64,000 nucleotides of DNA. Source: Streptomyces sp. NRRL B-1140 (lineage in GTDB: Bacteria; Actinomycetota; Actinomycetes; Streptomycetales; Streptomycetaceae). The stretch covers positions 1 to 64,000 of the forward strand of contig NZ_LGEA01000047.1 in the NCBI RefSeq assembly GCF_001280065.1, given 5' to 3'. Below, piece by piece: positions 42,956-52,535 of this stretch. Positions within the stretch are counted from its first letter, which is position 1, and the number at the start of each line of letters is the position of its first letter. The position numbers were made by a program, and so were the translations under genes. Under the pieces are notes generated by a model. The model made no database searches, had not been told where the DNA came from, and saw nothing but the letters and a program-made list of their open reading frames with translations.

Positions 42956-43429
42956 ATGGTGACCATCGGCGTCTACGGCTTCGACGGCGCGTCCTTCCTG
43001 CAACGGCTGCGGCTCGCCGACGTCCGCCTTCTGCTCGACGTCCGTCAGCGCCGGGGCGTGCGCGGACCCGAGTACGCGTGGGCGAACTCACTCCGGCTTC
43101 AGGCGGCCCTCGCCCAGGCCCGGATCATCTACGAGCACCACCCCGAGCTCGCCCCGACCACCGAACTCCGCCGGCTCCAGTACGCCGAGGACGACCGCCG
43201 AGGGGTCGGCAAGCGCTCGCGCCACGAACTCGCCGCCGAGTACACCCGCCGCTACACCACCGAGATCCTCGACCGCGCCGACCTCACACGGATCGTGTCG
43301 GCGCTGCCGGTCAGCGGAACAGCGGCGCTGTTCTGTGTCGAGCGCGACCCGGAGGCGTGTCACCGCTCGTTGATCGCCCGGCGCCTGGCCGAGAGGCACG
43401 GCGTCACGATCGAGCACCTGCGCCCGTGA
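42956..43429 (+). CDS. DUF488 protein
   Basis: A 157-residue protein of DUF488: MVTIGVYGFDGASFLQRLRLADVRLLLDVRQRRGVRGPEYAWANS and ALFCVERDPEACHRSLIARRLAERHGV are diagnostic. Function is unknown; the fold is alpha/beta with a conserved CH pair (EACHRS). Starts at 42944 (GTG), 42947 (ATG) and 42956 (ATG) are in frame. I choose 42956 because it matches family N-termini. The 7-bp repeats sit in the leader. Confidence 0.85.
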   Translation: MVTIGVYGFDGASFLQRLRLADVRLLLDVRQRRGVRGPEYAWANSLRLQAALAQARIIYEHHPELAPTTELRRLQYAEDDRRGVGKRSRHELAAEYTRRYTTEILDRADLTRIVSALPVSGTAALFCVERDPEACHRSLIARRLAERHGVTIEHLRP

Positions 43430-43584
43430 CGGGGCCTCATCCCCGTACGCCCGCTCCTCGCCCCGGCCCACGGGCCGGTGATCCGCCTGAACAGGGTGAG
43501 CGCTTCCGCGAGTACTTGCGGGTTCAGGCGCTTGCGCGAGACCTTTGAGGCGTTGCTGGTGGTGCCGTCTGCTGGAGGACTTCC

Positions 43585-43932
43585 GTGACCGATCCCGCGC
43601 CCGCCTCCCAGCCCGCCCCGCCCTATTACGCGGTGGTGTTCACCGCGCTGCGGACCCAGGGTGACAACGGCTACGCCGAGGCGGACGAGCGGTTGATGAA
43701 GCTGGCCTCCGACCAGCCCGGATTCCTCGGCGTCGACTCCGCTCGCGGCACGAACGGTCTGGGGATCACGGTCTCGTACTGGAGGGACGAGGCCTCGATC
43801 GCCGCCTGGCGGGAGGACGCGGAGCACACACTGGCCCGTGCGCGCGGTCGCGCGCAGTGGTACGCCTCGTTCTCCCTCCATGTGGCGAAGGTCGAGCGCG
43901 CCTACGGTTTCACCCACGCGGCGGACGCGTGA
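43585..43932 (+). CDS. Antibiotic biosynthesis monooxygenase-like (ABM) small protein
   Basis: A 115-residue ferredoxin-like barrel protein of the ABM/DUF4188-like group: PYYAVVFTALRTQGDNGYAEADERLMKLASDQPGFLGVDSARG, ITVSYWRDEASIAAWREDAEHTLAR. Such proteins act as haem-degrading or polyketide monooxygenases, or have unknown roles. GTG 43585 has GGAGG six bases upstream. Confidence 0.85.
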   Translation: MTDPAPASQPAPPYYAVVFTALRTQGDNGYAEADERLMKLASDQPGFLGVDSARGTNGLGITVSYWRDEASIAAWREDAEHTLARARGRAQWYASFSLHVAKVERAYGFTHAADA

Positions 43933-43996
43933 GAGGCGCCGCACCGCCCGGCTCGCCGCCGGGCGGCGCGGTGTCTGGAAGGCTCCGCGAGCACGC

Positions 43997-44395
43997 TCAG
44001 CTGGCCACCGTGTCAGCATGACGGTGGGCCACCCTCCACTCGCCGTCCTCACGGCGGTACACCTGGGTGGCCCGCAGCGTGTAGGTGCGTGGCTCTCCGT
44101 CCACGGACGCGGAGGTGTGCTCGAGGCCGGCCGTGTAGGCCATGTCTCCTGAGACGTCGTAGGCCTGTACCTCGAACACGTACGACGTGCAGTCGGAAAA
44201 GCTTCTCCCCAGGGTCGTGAAGAGCCCGTCCAGCTCCTCCTGCCCGTGGGCGTTGCGCCATGCCCCCAGGACACTCACGGGCTCGTGGCGCGACCAGAGC
44301 GCGCGGCGGGGAGCCGGATCGCCGTTGTGCAGCGCAAGCTCCGCCTCGTACAGGGCGGTATCGACCCACTCAAGGAACGCGTCACGATCGGTCAT
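43997..44395 (-). CDS. SnoaL/NTF2-like protein
   Basis: A 132-residue cone-fold protein (DUF4440/SnoaL type): FLEWVDTALYEAELALHNGDPAPRRALWSRHEPVSVLGAW, LGRSFSDCTSYVFEV and the end TLRATQVYRREDGEWRVAHRHAD. It is likely a small-molecule binder or isomerase; the substrate is unknown. ATG 44395 is preferred over upstream frame extensions, which are Arg/Pro-rich and unlike the family. Confidence 0.87.
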   Translation of the reverse strand: MTDRDAFLEWVDTALYEAELALHNGDPAPRRALWSRHEPVSVLGAWRNAHGQEELDGLFTTLGRSFSDCTSYVFEVQAYDVSGDMAYTAGLEHTSASVDGEPRTYTLRATQVYRREDGEWRVAHRHADTVAS

Positions 44396-44498
44396 ACGTT
44401 CATCATGGGCCCGGCGGACGAGATGCCCGCGCATTCGGCCGGTGGAACGTGGTGGCCGCACCGTCCGCGTTGTCAGTGGCGGCTGAGAGGCTGAACGG

Positions 44499-44795
44499 AT
44501 GAACGGCGACGAGCAACTGCTGCGCGGCCGGGTCTACGGCCACGACCACGACGACCCCGATCCGGGCCCGCGCCCCGGGCGGGCCTATGCCCAGCTCATC
44601 GGAGGACCGCTGGACGGGCTTCTGCTGGACGTCACGGGTTGGACGCAGGAGGAGATCGGTACGGGAGCAGCCCTGCCCACCGAACTCGGGCAGTTCCCCG
44701 GCGGCCGCGCGCTGTACGACCCCGGCCCGGGCACATCGTGCGCACCGGGCCCCGGAGTGACGTGCCGCTTCCATCACCGGGGAGACGCTCCCTGA
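44499..44795 (+). CDS. Conserved Streptomyces protein of unknown function
   Basis: A 98-residue acidic protein. The central GRAYAQLIGGPLDGLLLDVTGWTQEEI is a pattern I associate with conserved hypothetical Streptomyces proteins, but no function is known. ATG 44499 is preceded by GAGG. Confidence 0.72.
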   Translation: MNGDEQLLRGRVYGHDHDDPDPGPRPGRAYAQLIGGPLDGLLLDVTGWTQEEIGTGAALPTELGQFPGGRALYDPGPGTSCAPGPGVTCRFHHRGDAP

Positions 44796-44951
44796 CCGCT
44801 CCCGCCCACGGCCGGCCGGCGAGGCGGGACGTCAGCTCCTGGCCGGCTTGCGGCCGGGGAGGGGGAGCAGGCGGTCCCAACTCCGCGCACGGCCGCCGCC
44901 ACCTGTGACGGCTCGACGAAAGCCACCACCGGCGGTGCGGCTCGTGTCAGG

Positions 44952-45728
44952 ATGCCCGGCATGCCTGATCGCGCGATGAGCTTCGGAGCAGTGGCGGCGG
45001 CATACGAACGGTTCAGGCCGGAGTATCCCGTGGAGCTGTCCGACCTGGTGACGGCGTATGCGGGCCGTCCGGTCCGGACCGCCCTCGAGATCGGCGCCGG
45101 GACCGGCAAGGCGACCCGGCTCTTCGCTCGGCGGGGGGTCATGGTCACCGCGACGGAGCCCGACGGGTCGATGCTCGCCCAGCTGCGCAAGAACGTGCCG
45201 GCTACCGTCGGGACGATGCAGGCCGCCTTCGAGGAACTTCGCCCTGGTGAGCGGTACGGGCTGGTCTACGCGGCCGCCGCGCTGCACTGGACGAACCCGG
45301 AGGGCCGGTGGTCCCGCATCGCCGCACTCCTGGAGCCGGGTGGTGTGTTCGCCTCGTTCGGCGGCCCGTTCCGGCCGGCCGACCCGGCGGTGCAGGAAGC
45401 CGTTCGCGCGGCCAGAGCACCGTTTTTGGAGAGCGACGAGATACCGTCGCCCGACGGGACCCCTCCGGACCACACGATGCAGTGGCCGGGTACCGAGCTG
45501 CAGCAGTCCCGGTGGTTCACCGACACTCAGCAGTCCACGATCGAACGGCGCTTCATGATGAGCGCGCGCGACTACATCGGGCACCTCTCCACCGTCTCGG
45601 CCTATCTCGTCCTGCCGGCCTCGGAGCGAGAGCAGATCTTCAGCCGGATCATGCGGGTTCTTCCGGACCGGATCGAGATCTTCGCCGACCTCACCGTCCA
45701 CCTCGCGCGTCGGCACCACGAGGACTGA
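44952..45728 (+). CDS. Class I SAM-dependent methyltransferase
   Basis: A 258-residue methyltransferase. The opening SFGAVAAAYERFRPEYP is typical of UbiE/BioC-like enzymes. Motif I is ALEIGAGTGKATRLFARRG, the acidic residue is in VTATEPDGSML, and AAAALHWTNPEGRWSRIAALLEPGGVFASFGG covers motifs II-III. The substrate is unknown. ATG 44961 is an alternative start. Confidence 0.92.
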   Translation: MPGMPDRAMSFGAVAAAYERFRPEYPVELSDLVTAYAGRPVRTALEIGAGTGKATRLFARRGVMVTATEPDGSMLAQLRKNVPATVGTMQAAFEELRPGERYGLVYAAAALHWTNPEGRWSRIAALLEPGGVFASFGGPFRPADPAVQEAVRAARAPFLESDEIPSPDGTPPDHTMQWPGTELQQSRWFTDTQQSTIERRFMMSARDYIGHLSTVSAYLVLPASEREQIFSRIMRVLPDRIEIFADLTVHLARRHHED

Positions 45729-45826
45729 TCACCGACCGCACGTCGTCGGGAACAACCGGGGCACTCCCGGACTGCTACTCTGCGATCTTCGCCGGTCGCC
45801 CGGTCGGAGTCCCTCAGCAGGTAGCC

Positions 45827-46555
45827 ATGTCTCGCCACCAGCAGCAGCTCATGACAGCGCTCGACGCCCTGGACGGCGCCTTCGCCTGTGAAGAGCCCTT
45901 CCCCGTCTCCGGGTGCACGCACTGCTACGGCGAGGAGGATCTGGCCGAACTCTCCGGACCGCTCGGCCTGATATCCGACGACCTGGTGTCCGCCGTCGCA
46001 GCAGAAGTCCCGAGTCACTGGGACGACTTCCCCCGTCTCTACCGCCGTCTGACGCCACGCATCATCCGTGCCGCCGTCACCGGCCGGCTCCACGTCGATG
46101 AGAACCTCATCGCCTCACGCCTGTGCGAAGCGGGCTGGACCACCTGGGACGCGTCCTTGACGCAGGCACTTCACGAGGTCTGGTCCGCCTGGTGGCGAGC
46201 CGCCCTGCACACCGGCCCGGGCCTCGTCTCCGTCAGGGAGACCCTCAGCCTCATCACCGTGGCCACCGGCGCCCTGCGCCCCTGGCTGGACACATGGACC
46301 GCCACCCGCACCCCGGCCGCCGACGCTCAACTGGCCGACCTCGTCGACGACGTGTTGACCGAGTACGAGATCACCGGCCTGCGCATGGGCTTCTACGACG
46401 AGTACGACGCCTCCACGGAGCTGCTGGGCTGGCTCCTGAAGGACGTGCGCGACCGCGTCGACGACGCTCGTCTCGATGAGCCGTACCTCCTCGGCCATCA
46501 CGGGGCGAGCACTCATCCCCGGCCGGGCAGAATCACCTCAGCGCATGCGCAGTGA
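45827..46555 (+). CDS. Unknown helical protein
   Basis: A 242-residue soluble protein. A CTHCYGEEDLAEL motif near residue 29 could bind metal. Trp-rich helices follow (HWDDFPRLYRRLTPRIIRAAVTG, WTTWDASLTQALHEVWSAWWRAAL), then acidic C-terminal helices. I do not recognise a family. The HEAT-like gene starts six bases after its stop, so they form an operon. Confidence 0.7.
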   Translation: MSRHQQQLMTALDALDGAFACEEPFPVSGCTHCYGEEDLAELSGPLGLISDDLVSAVAAEVPSHWDDFPRLYRRLTPRIIRAAVTGRLHVDENLIASRLCEAGWTTWDASLTQALHEVWSAWWRAALHTGPGLVSVRETLSLITVATGALRPWLDTWTATRTPAADAQLADLVDDVLTEYEITGLRMGFYDEYDASTELLGWLLKDVRDRVDDARLDEPYLLGHHGASTHPRPGRITSAHAQ

Positions 46556-46561
46556 ACTCGG

Positions 46562-47143
46562 ATGAGCGAAGGAGGCACACCGGTGTGCAAGCTGGATCAC
46601 GAGGCCGCGGCGGTAAGCGCGACAGCGGCTCTGACGGCGGCCTATCCGCATCTGACGCGAGAGGCCGCACCGCACCCGGCACTGGAGGGGTGCGAGGACG
46701 TGGCGTGGTCGTCCATTCCCGGCTGCCCGGTCGACGTCCCGGTCGTTCTGCGCGGGCTGCTCGATCCGGATGCGGCCGAGATGGCCGAACGAGCGCTGGA
46801 CTGGCTCGTGATGTCAGGACCGATGTCCATCAGTGCCACGATGCCGGCGGTCGTCCCGTACCTGCTGCGCCTCACCGCTGATCCTTCGACTCCGCGCCGC
46901 GACGAGCTGTTCGGGTTGCTTCTCGTGGCCGCCGTCCTGTCCGCACCGACCGAGCCGGACAACCCGAGGGACCTGGCGGTCAACGGTCCCGAGGCGGACC
47001 ACCCTGAACGGGCCCTGTGCCGTGCGGCATTCGTAGCCGACGCGGCATGGGTACGGCGTCTTCTGGCCGACGACGAGCTGCTGGACGGCCTCCACCTGGG
47101 AGATGACGAGCGGGTCTTGCTGATCCAGGCTGCTGGACTGTGA
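46562..47143 (+). CDS. HEAT-like helical protein, paralogue of the 7.8-kb gene
   Basis: A 193-residue protein of regular helices: VPVVLRGLLDPDAAEMAERALDWLVMSG, SATMPAVVPYLLRLTADPSTPRRDELFGLLLVAAVLS. The order of segments parallels the protein at 7769-8314 (IP-LL-G, AL-L, AT-VPFL-L, LL). It probably forms a short HEAT solenoid. No enzyme motif is seen. It is cotranscribed with the preceding unknown gene; ATG 46562. Confidence 0.72.
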   Translation: MSEGGTPVCKLDHEAAAVSATAALTAAYPHLTREAAPHPALEGCEDVAWSSIPGCPVDVPVVLRGLLDPDAAEMAERALDWLVMSGPMSISATMPAVVPYLLRLTADPSTPRRDELFGLLLVAAVLSAPTEPDNPRDLAVNGPEADHPERALCRAAFVADAAWVRRLLADDELLDGLHLGDDERVLLIQAAGL

Positions 47144-47194
47144 TGCGCGGGGCTTTGGCTGATAGCCCGCGCGGATCGGGGTACCTGCGTCGGC

Positions 47195-47488
47195 ATGGCT
47201 TCGGAAAACGATCACGCTGAGTCCGTACGAGCGCTGCGGCAGCTGCGCCGAATGCGTACCTTCTACGCCGGGGGAGCCGTCCTGTGGGCCGCTTCGGCCG
47301 CATCGGTGGGGTGGGCCGACCCGGGAAGCAGGCAGATGTGGGTGTCGGTGGCACTCCTGGTGGTCTTCGCCTCATTGCTGACGATGACGTCCCTGTGGCT
47401 GAGGCGTCAGCAGGACGGCCGGACCGACGAGCCCGTACACCACGCCGCTCCGCGCAGGACGGCCTGGCGCCGCCACGCCAGCGCCTGA
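47195..47488 (+). CDS. Small membrane protein
   Basis: A 97-residue protein with two hydrophobic segments (about 24-41 and 48-66) between charged termini (RALRQLRRMR and LRRQQDGRTDEP). No family is recognised. ATG 47195 has a weak SD. Confidence 0.65.
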   Translation: MASENDHAESVRALRQLRRMRTFYAGGAVLWAASAASVGWADPGSRQMWVSVALLVVFASLLTMTSLWLRRQQDGRTDEPVHHAAPRRTAWRRHASA

Positions 47489-47503
47489 GGGAGGCAGCCG
47501 GGG

Positions 47504-48097
47504 CTACCGCCGCACGAGGGGCCGATGCAGCGTGGGGCGGTAGACGAGCTCCTGGATGTGACCGTCGAGCGTGCGATGCTCGATCAGCTCCAGGTCGAAG
47601 TCCGCCGCATCCCGGAAGACCGGGTCCAGCCCCGTCTGGCCGGTGATGACGGGGAAGAGCGTCACCTGCAAGCGGTCGACCAGGCCGGCGGCCATCAGCG
47701 CCCGGTTCATCGCCAGGCTGCCGTGCGAACGCAGCGGCACATCGGACTCCTCCTTCAGCCGGGCGACGACGTCGACGGCGTCACCGTTCGCGACGGTCGC
47801 GTCCGGCCAGTCGAGGGGGCCTTCGAGTGTCCTGGACACCACGGTCGTCGGCAGGTTCCTCATCCTCGTCACCCAGGGATCTCGCACGTCGGACTCCTCC
47901 GTGCTCGTGGCCAGCATCTGCACGAAGGCCCGATAGGTGTTGGCTCCGTAGACCATCCGCTGGTCCTCGCTGTACTGGCCGAGGCGGTGGTCGAGCAGCT
48001 CGGGCCCTTGCTTGCCCCAGTAGCCGGTCCAGTCGCCGCCGGCGGCGCCGTAACCGTCGAGGCTGGAGAAGACGTCGAAGGTGTAGGTGGCGGCCAT
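47504..48097 (-). CDS. Dihydrofolate reductase-like (RibD C-terminal) protein
   Basis: A 197-residue protein of the RibD_C/DHFR-like family: TYTFDVFSSLDGYGAAGGDWTGYW, MVYGANTYRAFVQML, KEESDVPLRSHGSLAMNRALMAAGLVDRLQVTLFPVITG. It is probably an NADPH-dependent reductase of unknown substrate. ATG 48097 follows AAGGAG. Confidence 0.9.
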   Translation of the reverse strand: MAATYTFDVFSSLDGYGAAGGDWTGYWGKQGPELLDHRLGQYSEDQRMVYGANTYRAFVQMLATSTEESDVRDPWVTRMRNLPTTVVSRTLEGPLDWPDATVANGDAVDVVARLKEESDVPLRSHGSLAMNRALMAAGLVDRLQVTLFPVITGQTGLDPVFRDAADFDLELIEHRTLDGHIQELVYRPTLHRPLVRR

Positions 48098-48270
48098 GTC
48101 GATCTCCTTGCGAGCGGTGGACCGGTGTGAAGCGGAAACCGGTGATCTCTGCGACGGGGTGTTGCGGCGACCGTTGCACGCACCGGCCCGGCGCACTCGC
48201 AGAACTCATCGCTGTGACCGACGGCAGCGGTTCCGAACCACTCGAACGGCGGAAAGGGCGCACGCGCGGC

Positions 48271-49032
48271 ATGTCCGAGGTGATCCAGGCAGGCGGTTGG
48301 GGGTTGCTGGCAGGAAGTGCTCTCCTGCTGGGAGCGGTGATCGGCTACGGGATGCGCGTCTCGCAGAAGGTCATCGCGCTGGTGATGGCCTTCGGCGCCG
48401 GCGTGCTCCTCTCGGCCGTCTCCTTCGAACTGGTCGGTGAGGCCTACGATCAGGGCGGGCTGGGCCCGGCGGCCGTGGGGACACTGGCCGGAGCGGCGGC
48501 CTACACGGGAGGCAATCTCTGGCTGGCCCACCGAGGCGCCTGCCATCGCAAACGGTCGGGCCATCACACGGACCAGACGCAGCCGTCCGAGGGACAACAG
48601 AGCGGCTCCGGCCTGGCGTTGGCGCTGGGCGCGCTGCTGGACGGAGTGCCCGAGTCGGCGGTGATCGGCGTCAGTCTGCTCGACGGCGGGGCAGTCAGCC
48701 TCGTGACCGTCGCGGCCGTGTTCATCAGCAACATCCCGGAAGGCCTGTCCAGCTCGGCCGGAATGAAGAAGGCCGGACGCGGCAAGGGATACGTCTTCGC
48801 CGTGTGGGGCGCCATCGCCGTCGCGAGCACCGTGTCCGCCGTCCTCGGGTACGCCGTCCTGGGCGGCTTCTCGTCCACGGTGATCGCGGGGGTGACGGCC
48901 GTGGCCGCCGGTGCGATCCTGGCCATGATCGCCGACACCATGATCCCCGAGGCGTTCCAGGAGGCGCAGCTGGCGATCGGGCTGGTCACGGTCAGCGGCT
49001 TCCTCGTCTCCTTCGCGTTGTCCCACGCCTGA
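48271..49032 (+). CDS. ZIP-family metal transporter
   Basis: A 253-residue membrane protein with about eight helices and a His-rich cytoplasmic loop (HRGACHRKRSGHHTDQ). ZIP signature helices are LDGVPESAVIGVSL and ISNIPEGLSSSAGM. The first has Asp where many ZIPs have His (HNFPEG), which may alter metal preference. It likely imports zinc or another divalent cation. ATG 48271 gives the normal N-terminus; a GTG near 48214 is an alternative. Confidence 0.85.
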   Translation: MSEVIQAGGWGLLAGSALLLGAVIGYGMRVSQKVIALVMAFGAGVLLSAVSFELVGEAYDQGGLGPAAVGTLAGAAAYTGGNLWLAHRGACHRKRSGHHTDQTQPSEGQQSGSGLALALGALLDGVPESAVIGVSLLDGGAVSLVTVAAVFISNIPEGLSSSAGMKKAGRGKGYVFAVWGAIAVASTVSAVLGYAVLGGFSSTVIAGVTAVAAGAILAMIADTMIPEAFQEAQLAIGLVTVSGFLVSFALSHA

Positions 49033-49134
49033 CGTCACACCCTCGAACGACGCGCGTGTGCGGGTCTGGTCCTCCACGGCCCGCCCCGCCACCATGGGTG
49101 GCACGCGTGCGTGCGAGTCGGGGGAGGACGCGGC

Positions 49135-50343
49135 ATGGCGACGCCTGGGGAGTCACCGTCCGGATCGCCGGAGCGGCGGCCGGAGCTGGACGCGATACGC
49201 ATGCTGGTGGTGATCGGACTCGTCTTCTTCCACTCGGCCCTGGTGTTCGCGACCGAGGGCGACTTCTACGTCCGGAACTCCGACACCACGGAAGTCGTCA
49301 CCGTCATCGCCGGGTTCGCAGTGGTCTGGGCGATGCCGCTGCTGTTCCTGATCTCCGGCCTCGGCGCCTGGCACTCGCTTCAGCGCCGCGGCGAAGGCGC
49401 CTTCATCGCAGAGCGCCTGCTGCGTCTGGGTGTTCCCCTGCTCCTGGCAACCGTCCTTCTGAACCCGCTGCCGCAGTGGCTGCGGCAACGCTCCTCCGAC
49501 CCCGGCTACGAGGAGTCGTACCCGGCCTTCCTGCCCCACTTCTTCGACGTGCACGTGGAACTCGACGAGTTCCCCTTCCTGATACAAGGGCAGTACTTCG
49601 AGACCGGCCACCTGTGGTTCGTCGTGCTCCTGCTGACGTTCTCCCTCCTGCTGGCACCCCTCCCTCGCCGGCTGCCACGTGAGCCCACCCGCCGCGCGCT
49701 GGACCGCGTGGCGGCCGCGACGCTGCGCCGGCGAGGCACCCTGCTGTCACCGGCCCTCCTCTTCGCCGCCCTCTGCGCCTTCGTCGGCATGGAGGAGGAC
49801 TATGCGGGCTGGCACCGCTGGTCGTACCTGCTCTTCTTCGCCGCCGGTTTCCTGCTGGCCGCCGACACCCGCCTGCGCACCGCCATGCGGCGTGAGGCAC
49901 GCGCGGCGGCCTGCCTCGGCGTGCTGCTGTTCATCTCGGCGGCCCCCGGCTTCATCACAGCGGACGACCCCTTCACGCAGGCCACCCCACTGGCCGTCGC
50001 TTCGCGCGCTCTGTTCGGGGCGGCCGGGTGGTGCCTGGTCGTCGCCATCCCCGGCCTCCTCGACCGTCCCGGACGACAGCCGTCCCCGAGGCCGGTGACA
50101 CCAGCGGACATGACGTCGCGTCAGCGCGTCTACGGCTACCTCGCCGCCGCCGTACTGCCCCTGTACGTTCTCCACCAGCCGATCGTCGTCGCCGTCGCCT
50201 ACGTCGTCGTGCGGTGGTCCGCGCCGATCCCGGTCGAGTACGCGGTGGTGGTGGTGACATCCCTCGCCCTCACCCTGGCCGCCTACGAACTGCTGGTGCG
50301 CCGGACGCGTGTGACGCGCTTCCTGTTCGGGATGCGGACCTGA
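49135..50343 (+). CDS. Acyltransferase-3 family membrane protein
   Basis: A 402-residue protein with about ten membrane helices. ELDAIRMLVVIGLVFFHSALVF carries the family Arg and His (R-x10-H), and LFLISGLGAWHSLQRRG and GHLWFVVLLLTFSLLL are typical. Such enzymes acylate exported sugars or lipids at the membrane. ATG 49135 follows GGGGAGG. The acceptor is unknown. Confidence 0.9.
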   Translation: MATPGESPSGSPERRPELDAIRMLVVIGLVFFHSALVFATEGDFYVRNSDTTEVVTVIAGFAVVWAMPLLFLISGLGAWHSLQRRGEGAFIAERLLRLGVPLLLATVLLNPLPQWLRQRSSDPGYEESYPAFLPHFFDVHVELDEFPFLIQGQYFETGHLWFVVLLLTFSLLLAPLPRRLPREPTRRALDRVAAATLRRRGTLLSPALLFAALCAFVGMEEDYAGWHRWSYLLFFAAGFLLAADTRLRTAMRREARAAACLGVLLFISAAPGFITADDPFTQATPLAVASRALFGAAGWCLVVAIPGLLDRPGRQPSPRPVTPADMTSRQRVYGYLAAAVLPLYVLHQPIVVAVAYVVVRWSAPIPVEYAVVVVTSLALTLAAYELLVRRTRVTRFLFGMRT

Positions 50344-50355
50344 GCCGAGGCCGGC

Positions 50356-51240
50356 TCAACAGCGCCGCCCTTGCGCGGTCCGGGCCTCCAAGGCGCGCAG
50401 GACGGCCACCATGTCCTCGCCACCGTGGCCCTGCCGGACGGTCTCGGCGAAGAGGGCGTGACACGCGTCGAGAAGCGGGGACGTCACCTCCGCCGTGCGG
50501 GCGGCCTCGGCGATCAGGCGGTTGTTCTTGAGGACGTCCGCGGCGGCCGCCTGGACGGAGAAGTCACGCTCCAGCAGCTTCGGCGCCTTGCCCCGGGAGA
50601 CGGCGCTGGCCATGGGACCGGCGTCCAGCACGTCGCGGAGGAGATGGCGGTCCAGCCCGTGCCGCTCGGCGAAATGGAACGCCTCGGCGAGGCCCGTGAC
50701 CAGGGTGATCAGAAAAAGGTTCACCGAGAATTTCAACAGCAGCGCGCCTGGGACGGGTCCGCAGGCGAACGTCTCGCGGCACACCGGAGCGAGCAGAGGC
50801 CGTACGGCCGCCACGGTGTCGTCGTCGCCCGCCAGCATCCCCACCAGTTCGCCCCGCTCGGCGGGGACACGGCTGCCGGAGACCGGGGCCTCGACGTAAC
50901 GCCCTCCCGCGCCCTGGATGTCTTGCTGGAGGTCGTGGGAGTACGCGGCCGAGGTCGTGCCCATGTGGACGACGGCACGGCCGGCGACGCGCCGGGCGAA
51001 GTCCGGTGTGCCACGCCCCAGCACCGCGTCCACGGCCTCCTCGTCGGCCAGCATGAGGAACACGGTCCCCGCCCGGTCGAAGACCTCGGCCGTGCCCGCC
51101 GCCACCTCGGCGCCGGCGGCCCGCAGCACCTCGCATCGCTCGGGAGTGCGGTTCCAGACCACAAGGCGGGTCCCGGCGCGGGCGAGGTTCAGGGCCATGG
51201 GCTGCCCCATGACTCCCAGACCGATGAAACCGACGTACAT
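50356..51240 (-). CDS. 3-hydroxyisobutyrate dehydrogenase-family oxidoreductase
   Basis: A 294-residue beta-hydroxyacid dehydrogenase. The cofactor motif is [16 protein letters not shown], the substrate loop [16 protein letters not shown], and the catalytic Lys and Asn lie in LLKFSVN (KxxxN). It oxidises a small beta-hydroxyacid, or in some relatives reduces imines. It is divergent from the TetR gene, with two near-palindromic operators between. ATG 51240. Confidence 0.92.
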   Translation of the reverse strand: MYVGFIGLGVMGQPMALNLARAGTRLVVWNRTPERCEVLRAAGAEVAAGTAEVFDRAGTVFLMLADEEAVDAVLGRGTPDFARRVAGRAVVHMGTTSAAYSHDLQQDIQGAGGRYVEAPVSGSRVPAERGELVGMLAGDDDTVAAVRPLLAPVCRETFACGPVPGALLLKFSVNLFLITLVTGLAEAFHFAERHGLDRHLLRDVLDAGPMASAVSRGKAPKLLERDFSVQAAAADVLKNNRLIAEAARTAEVTSPLLDACHALFAETVRQGHGGEDMVAVLRALEARTAQGRRC

Positions 51241-51293
51241 GACGTACCGCCTTCCCGGGCCCGCGCGGGTCGGGCCGCCACCCTCACCCTCGG

Positions 51294-51338
51294 CTATGAC
51301 GGCGGTCATGGTAGCGGCGGTTATGACCGCCGTCATAG
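51294..51338. promoter_or_regulatory. Twin TetR-type operators
   Basis: CTATGACGGCGGTCAT (51294-51309) and ATGACCGCCGTCATAG (51323-51338) are mutual inverted copies, and each contains a near-palindrome of ATGAC-N4-GTCAT form. Spacing is 29 bases centre to centre. Confidence 0.78.
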
Positions 51339-51387
51339 ACTGGCCGATGGGAGAGAGGCGCGAGCGAACGGACGGGGGAGGCCGGCG

Positions 51388-51981
51388 ATGGCGGAGGCCG
51401 AAAGAGGACCGCGCGAGCGGATGGTCTTCAGCGCGGCCCAGCTCATCCGTCGCGACGGAGTCCACTCCACCGGTATGCGCGAGGTGGCCGTGGACGCCGC
51501 AGCACCACGCGGATCCCTCCAGCACTACTTCCCCGGCGGCAAGACGCAACTGGTCGACGAGGCGGTGGCGTGGGCCGGGCGATACGCGGCAGGCCGTGTC
51601 GCCCGTTTTCTCGCCGCTCTGCCCGAGCCGACGCCGAGCGGGCTCTTCGCCGAGATGGTGCGTCAGTGGACCGACGAGTACCGGACGGCCGGCTTCGCCG
51701 GCGGATGCCCGGTGGTGGCCGCCACAGTCGACTGCGCCGAGTCGGTCCCCTCCACCCGGACGGCCGCGTCCGCGGCGTTCGCGACCTGGACCGGTGCGGT
51801 AGCCGCGGCCCTCACCGAGATGGGCGTGCCCGCGGAACGGTCCGGCGCGCTGGCCACGCTCATGATCAGCAGCCTCGAGGGGGCGATCCTGCTTGCCCGC
51901 GCCGAGCGGGACGTCCGGGCCCTGACGACCGTCGCCCGGGAGCTGGGCCCTCTGCTCGACGCCGCCGCGCGCCCCCGCTGA
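51388..51981 (+). CDS. TetR-family regulator (LmrA/YxaF-like)
   Basis: A 197-residue repressor. The HTH is [34 protein letters not shown]; the PRGSLYHHFPGGK-type recognition motif and [11 protein letters not shown] in the ligand domain mark the LmrA/YxaF subgroup. ATG 51388 follows GGGGGAGG. It probably represses the divergent dehydrogenase through the twin operators. Confidence 0.93.
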   Translation: MAEAERGPRERMVFSAAQLIRRDGVHSTGMREVAVDAAAPRGSLQHYFPGGKTQLVDEAVAWAGRYAAGRVARFLAALPEPTPSGLFAEMVRQWTDEYRTAGFAGGCPVVAATVDCAESVPSTRTAASAAFATWTGAVAAALTEMGVPAERSGALATLMISSLEGAILLARAERDVRALTTVARELGPLLDAAARPR

Positions 51982-52010
51982 CGGCCCTGCGGTCGGCCGC
52001 AGCCGGACGA

Positions 52011-52535
52011 CTACTGGTACTGCGTCAGGTCGATGCCGTGCACCGCGAGGTCGTGGTCCGGATGCCCGGTGGCCCCCTCCCTCTGCATGCCGAGCTTGTC
52101 CAGTACGTTCGCGGAAGCCCTGTCGCCCGTGCGGCAGACGGCCACCACCCGGTCGAGGCCGCGGTCCTGCACGGCGAACTCCAGGGTGGCCTGCGCCGCT
52201 TCGGAGGCGTATCCCTGCCCCCAGAACACCCGCCCGAGCCGCCAGCTGATCGCGACCTGGCCGGCGATCTCGGCCGGTGCGTCAGCCACGGACAGGCCGA
52301 CGGCGCCCGCCAGCTCGCCGGATCCCAGAAGCTCGACGGCGAACACCCCGAAGCCTTCCTCGTCCCACTCCTCCTCCCACGCCTCGATGTCCTCGGCGGT
52401 CTGCTCCAGGGAGCGCGGGGAGCCGTCGCCGACGCGTCGCATCACCACCGGATCGGCATGGATCTCGGACAGGGGGACGAGGTCGTCGTCGAGCCATCGA
52501 CGCAGCAGGAGACGGGGTGTGCGGATCTCGGTCAT
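52011..52535 (-). CDS. GNAT-family N-acetyltransferase
   Basis: A 174-residue RimJ/RimL-like acetyltransferase: [43 protein letters not shown] (acetyl-CoA-binding GQGYASEA) and [18 protein letters not shown]. The substrate is unknown. ATG 52535. Confidence 0.92.
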   Translation of the reverse strand: MTEIRTPRLLLRRWLDDDLVPLSEIHADPVVMRRVGDGSPRSLEQTAEDIEAWEEEWDEEGFGVFAVELLGSGELAGAVGLSVADAPAEIAGQVAISWRLGRVFWGQGYASEAAQATLEFAVQDRGLDRVVAVCRTGDRASANVLDKLGMQREGATGHPDHDLAVHGIDLTQYQ

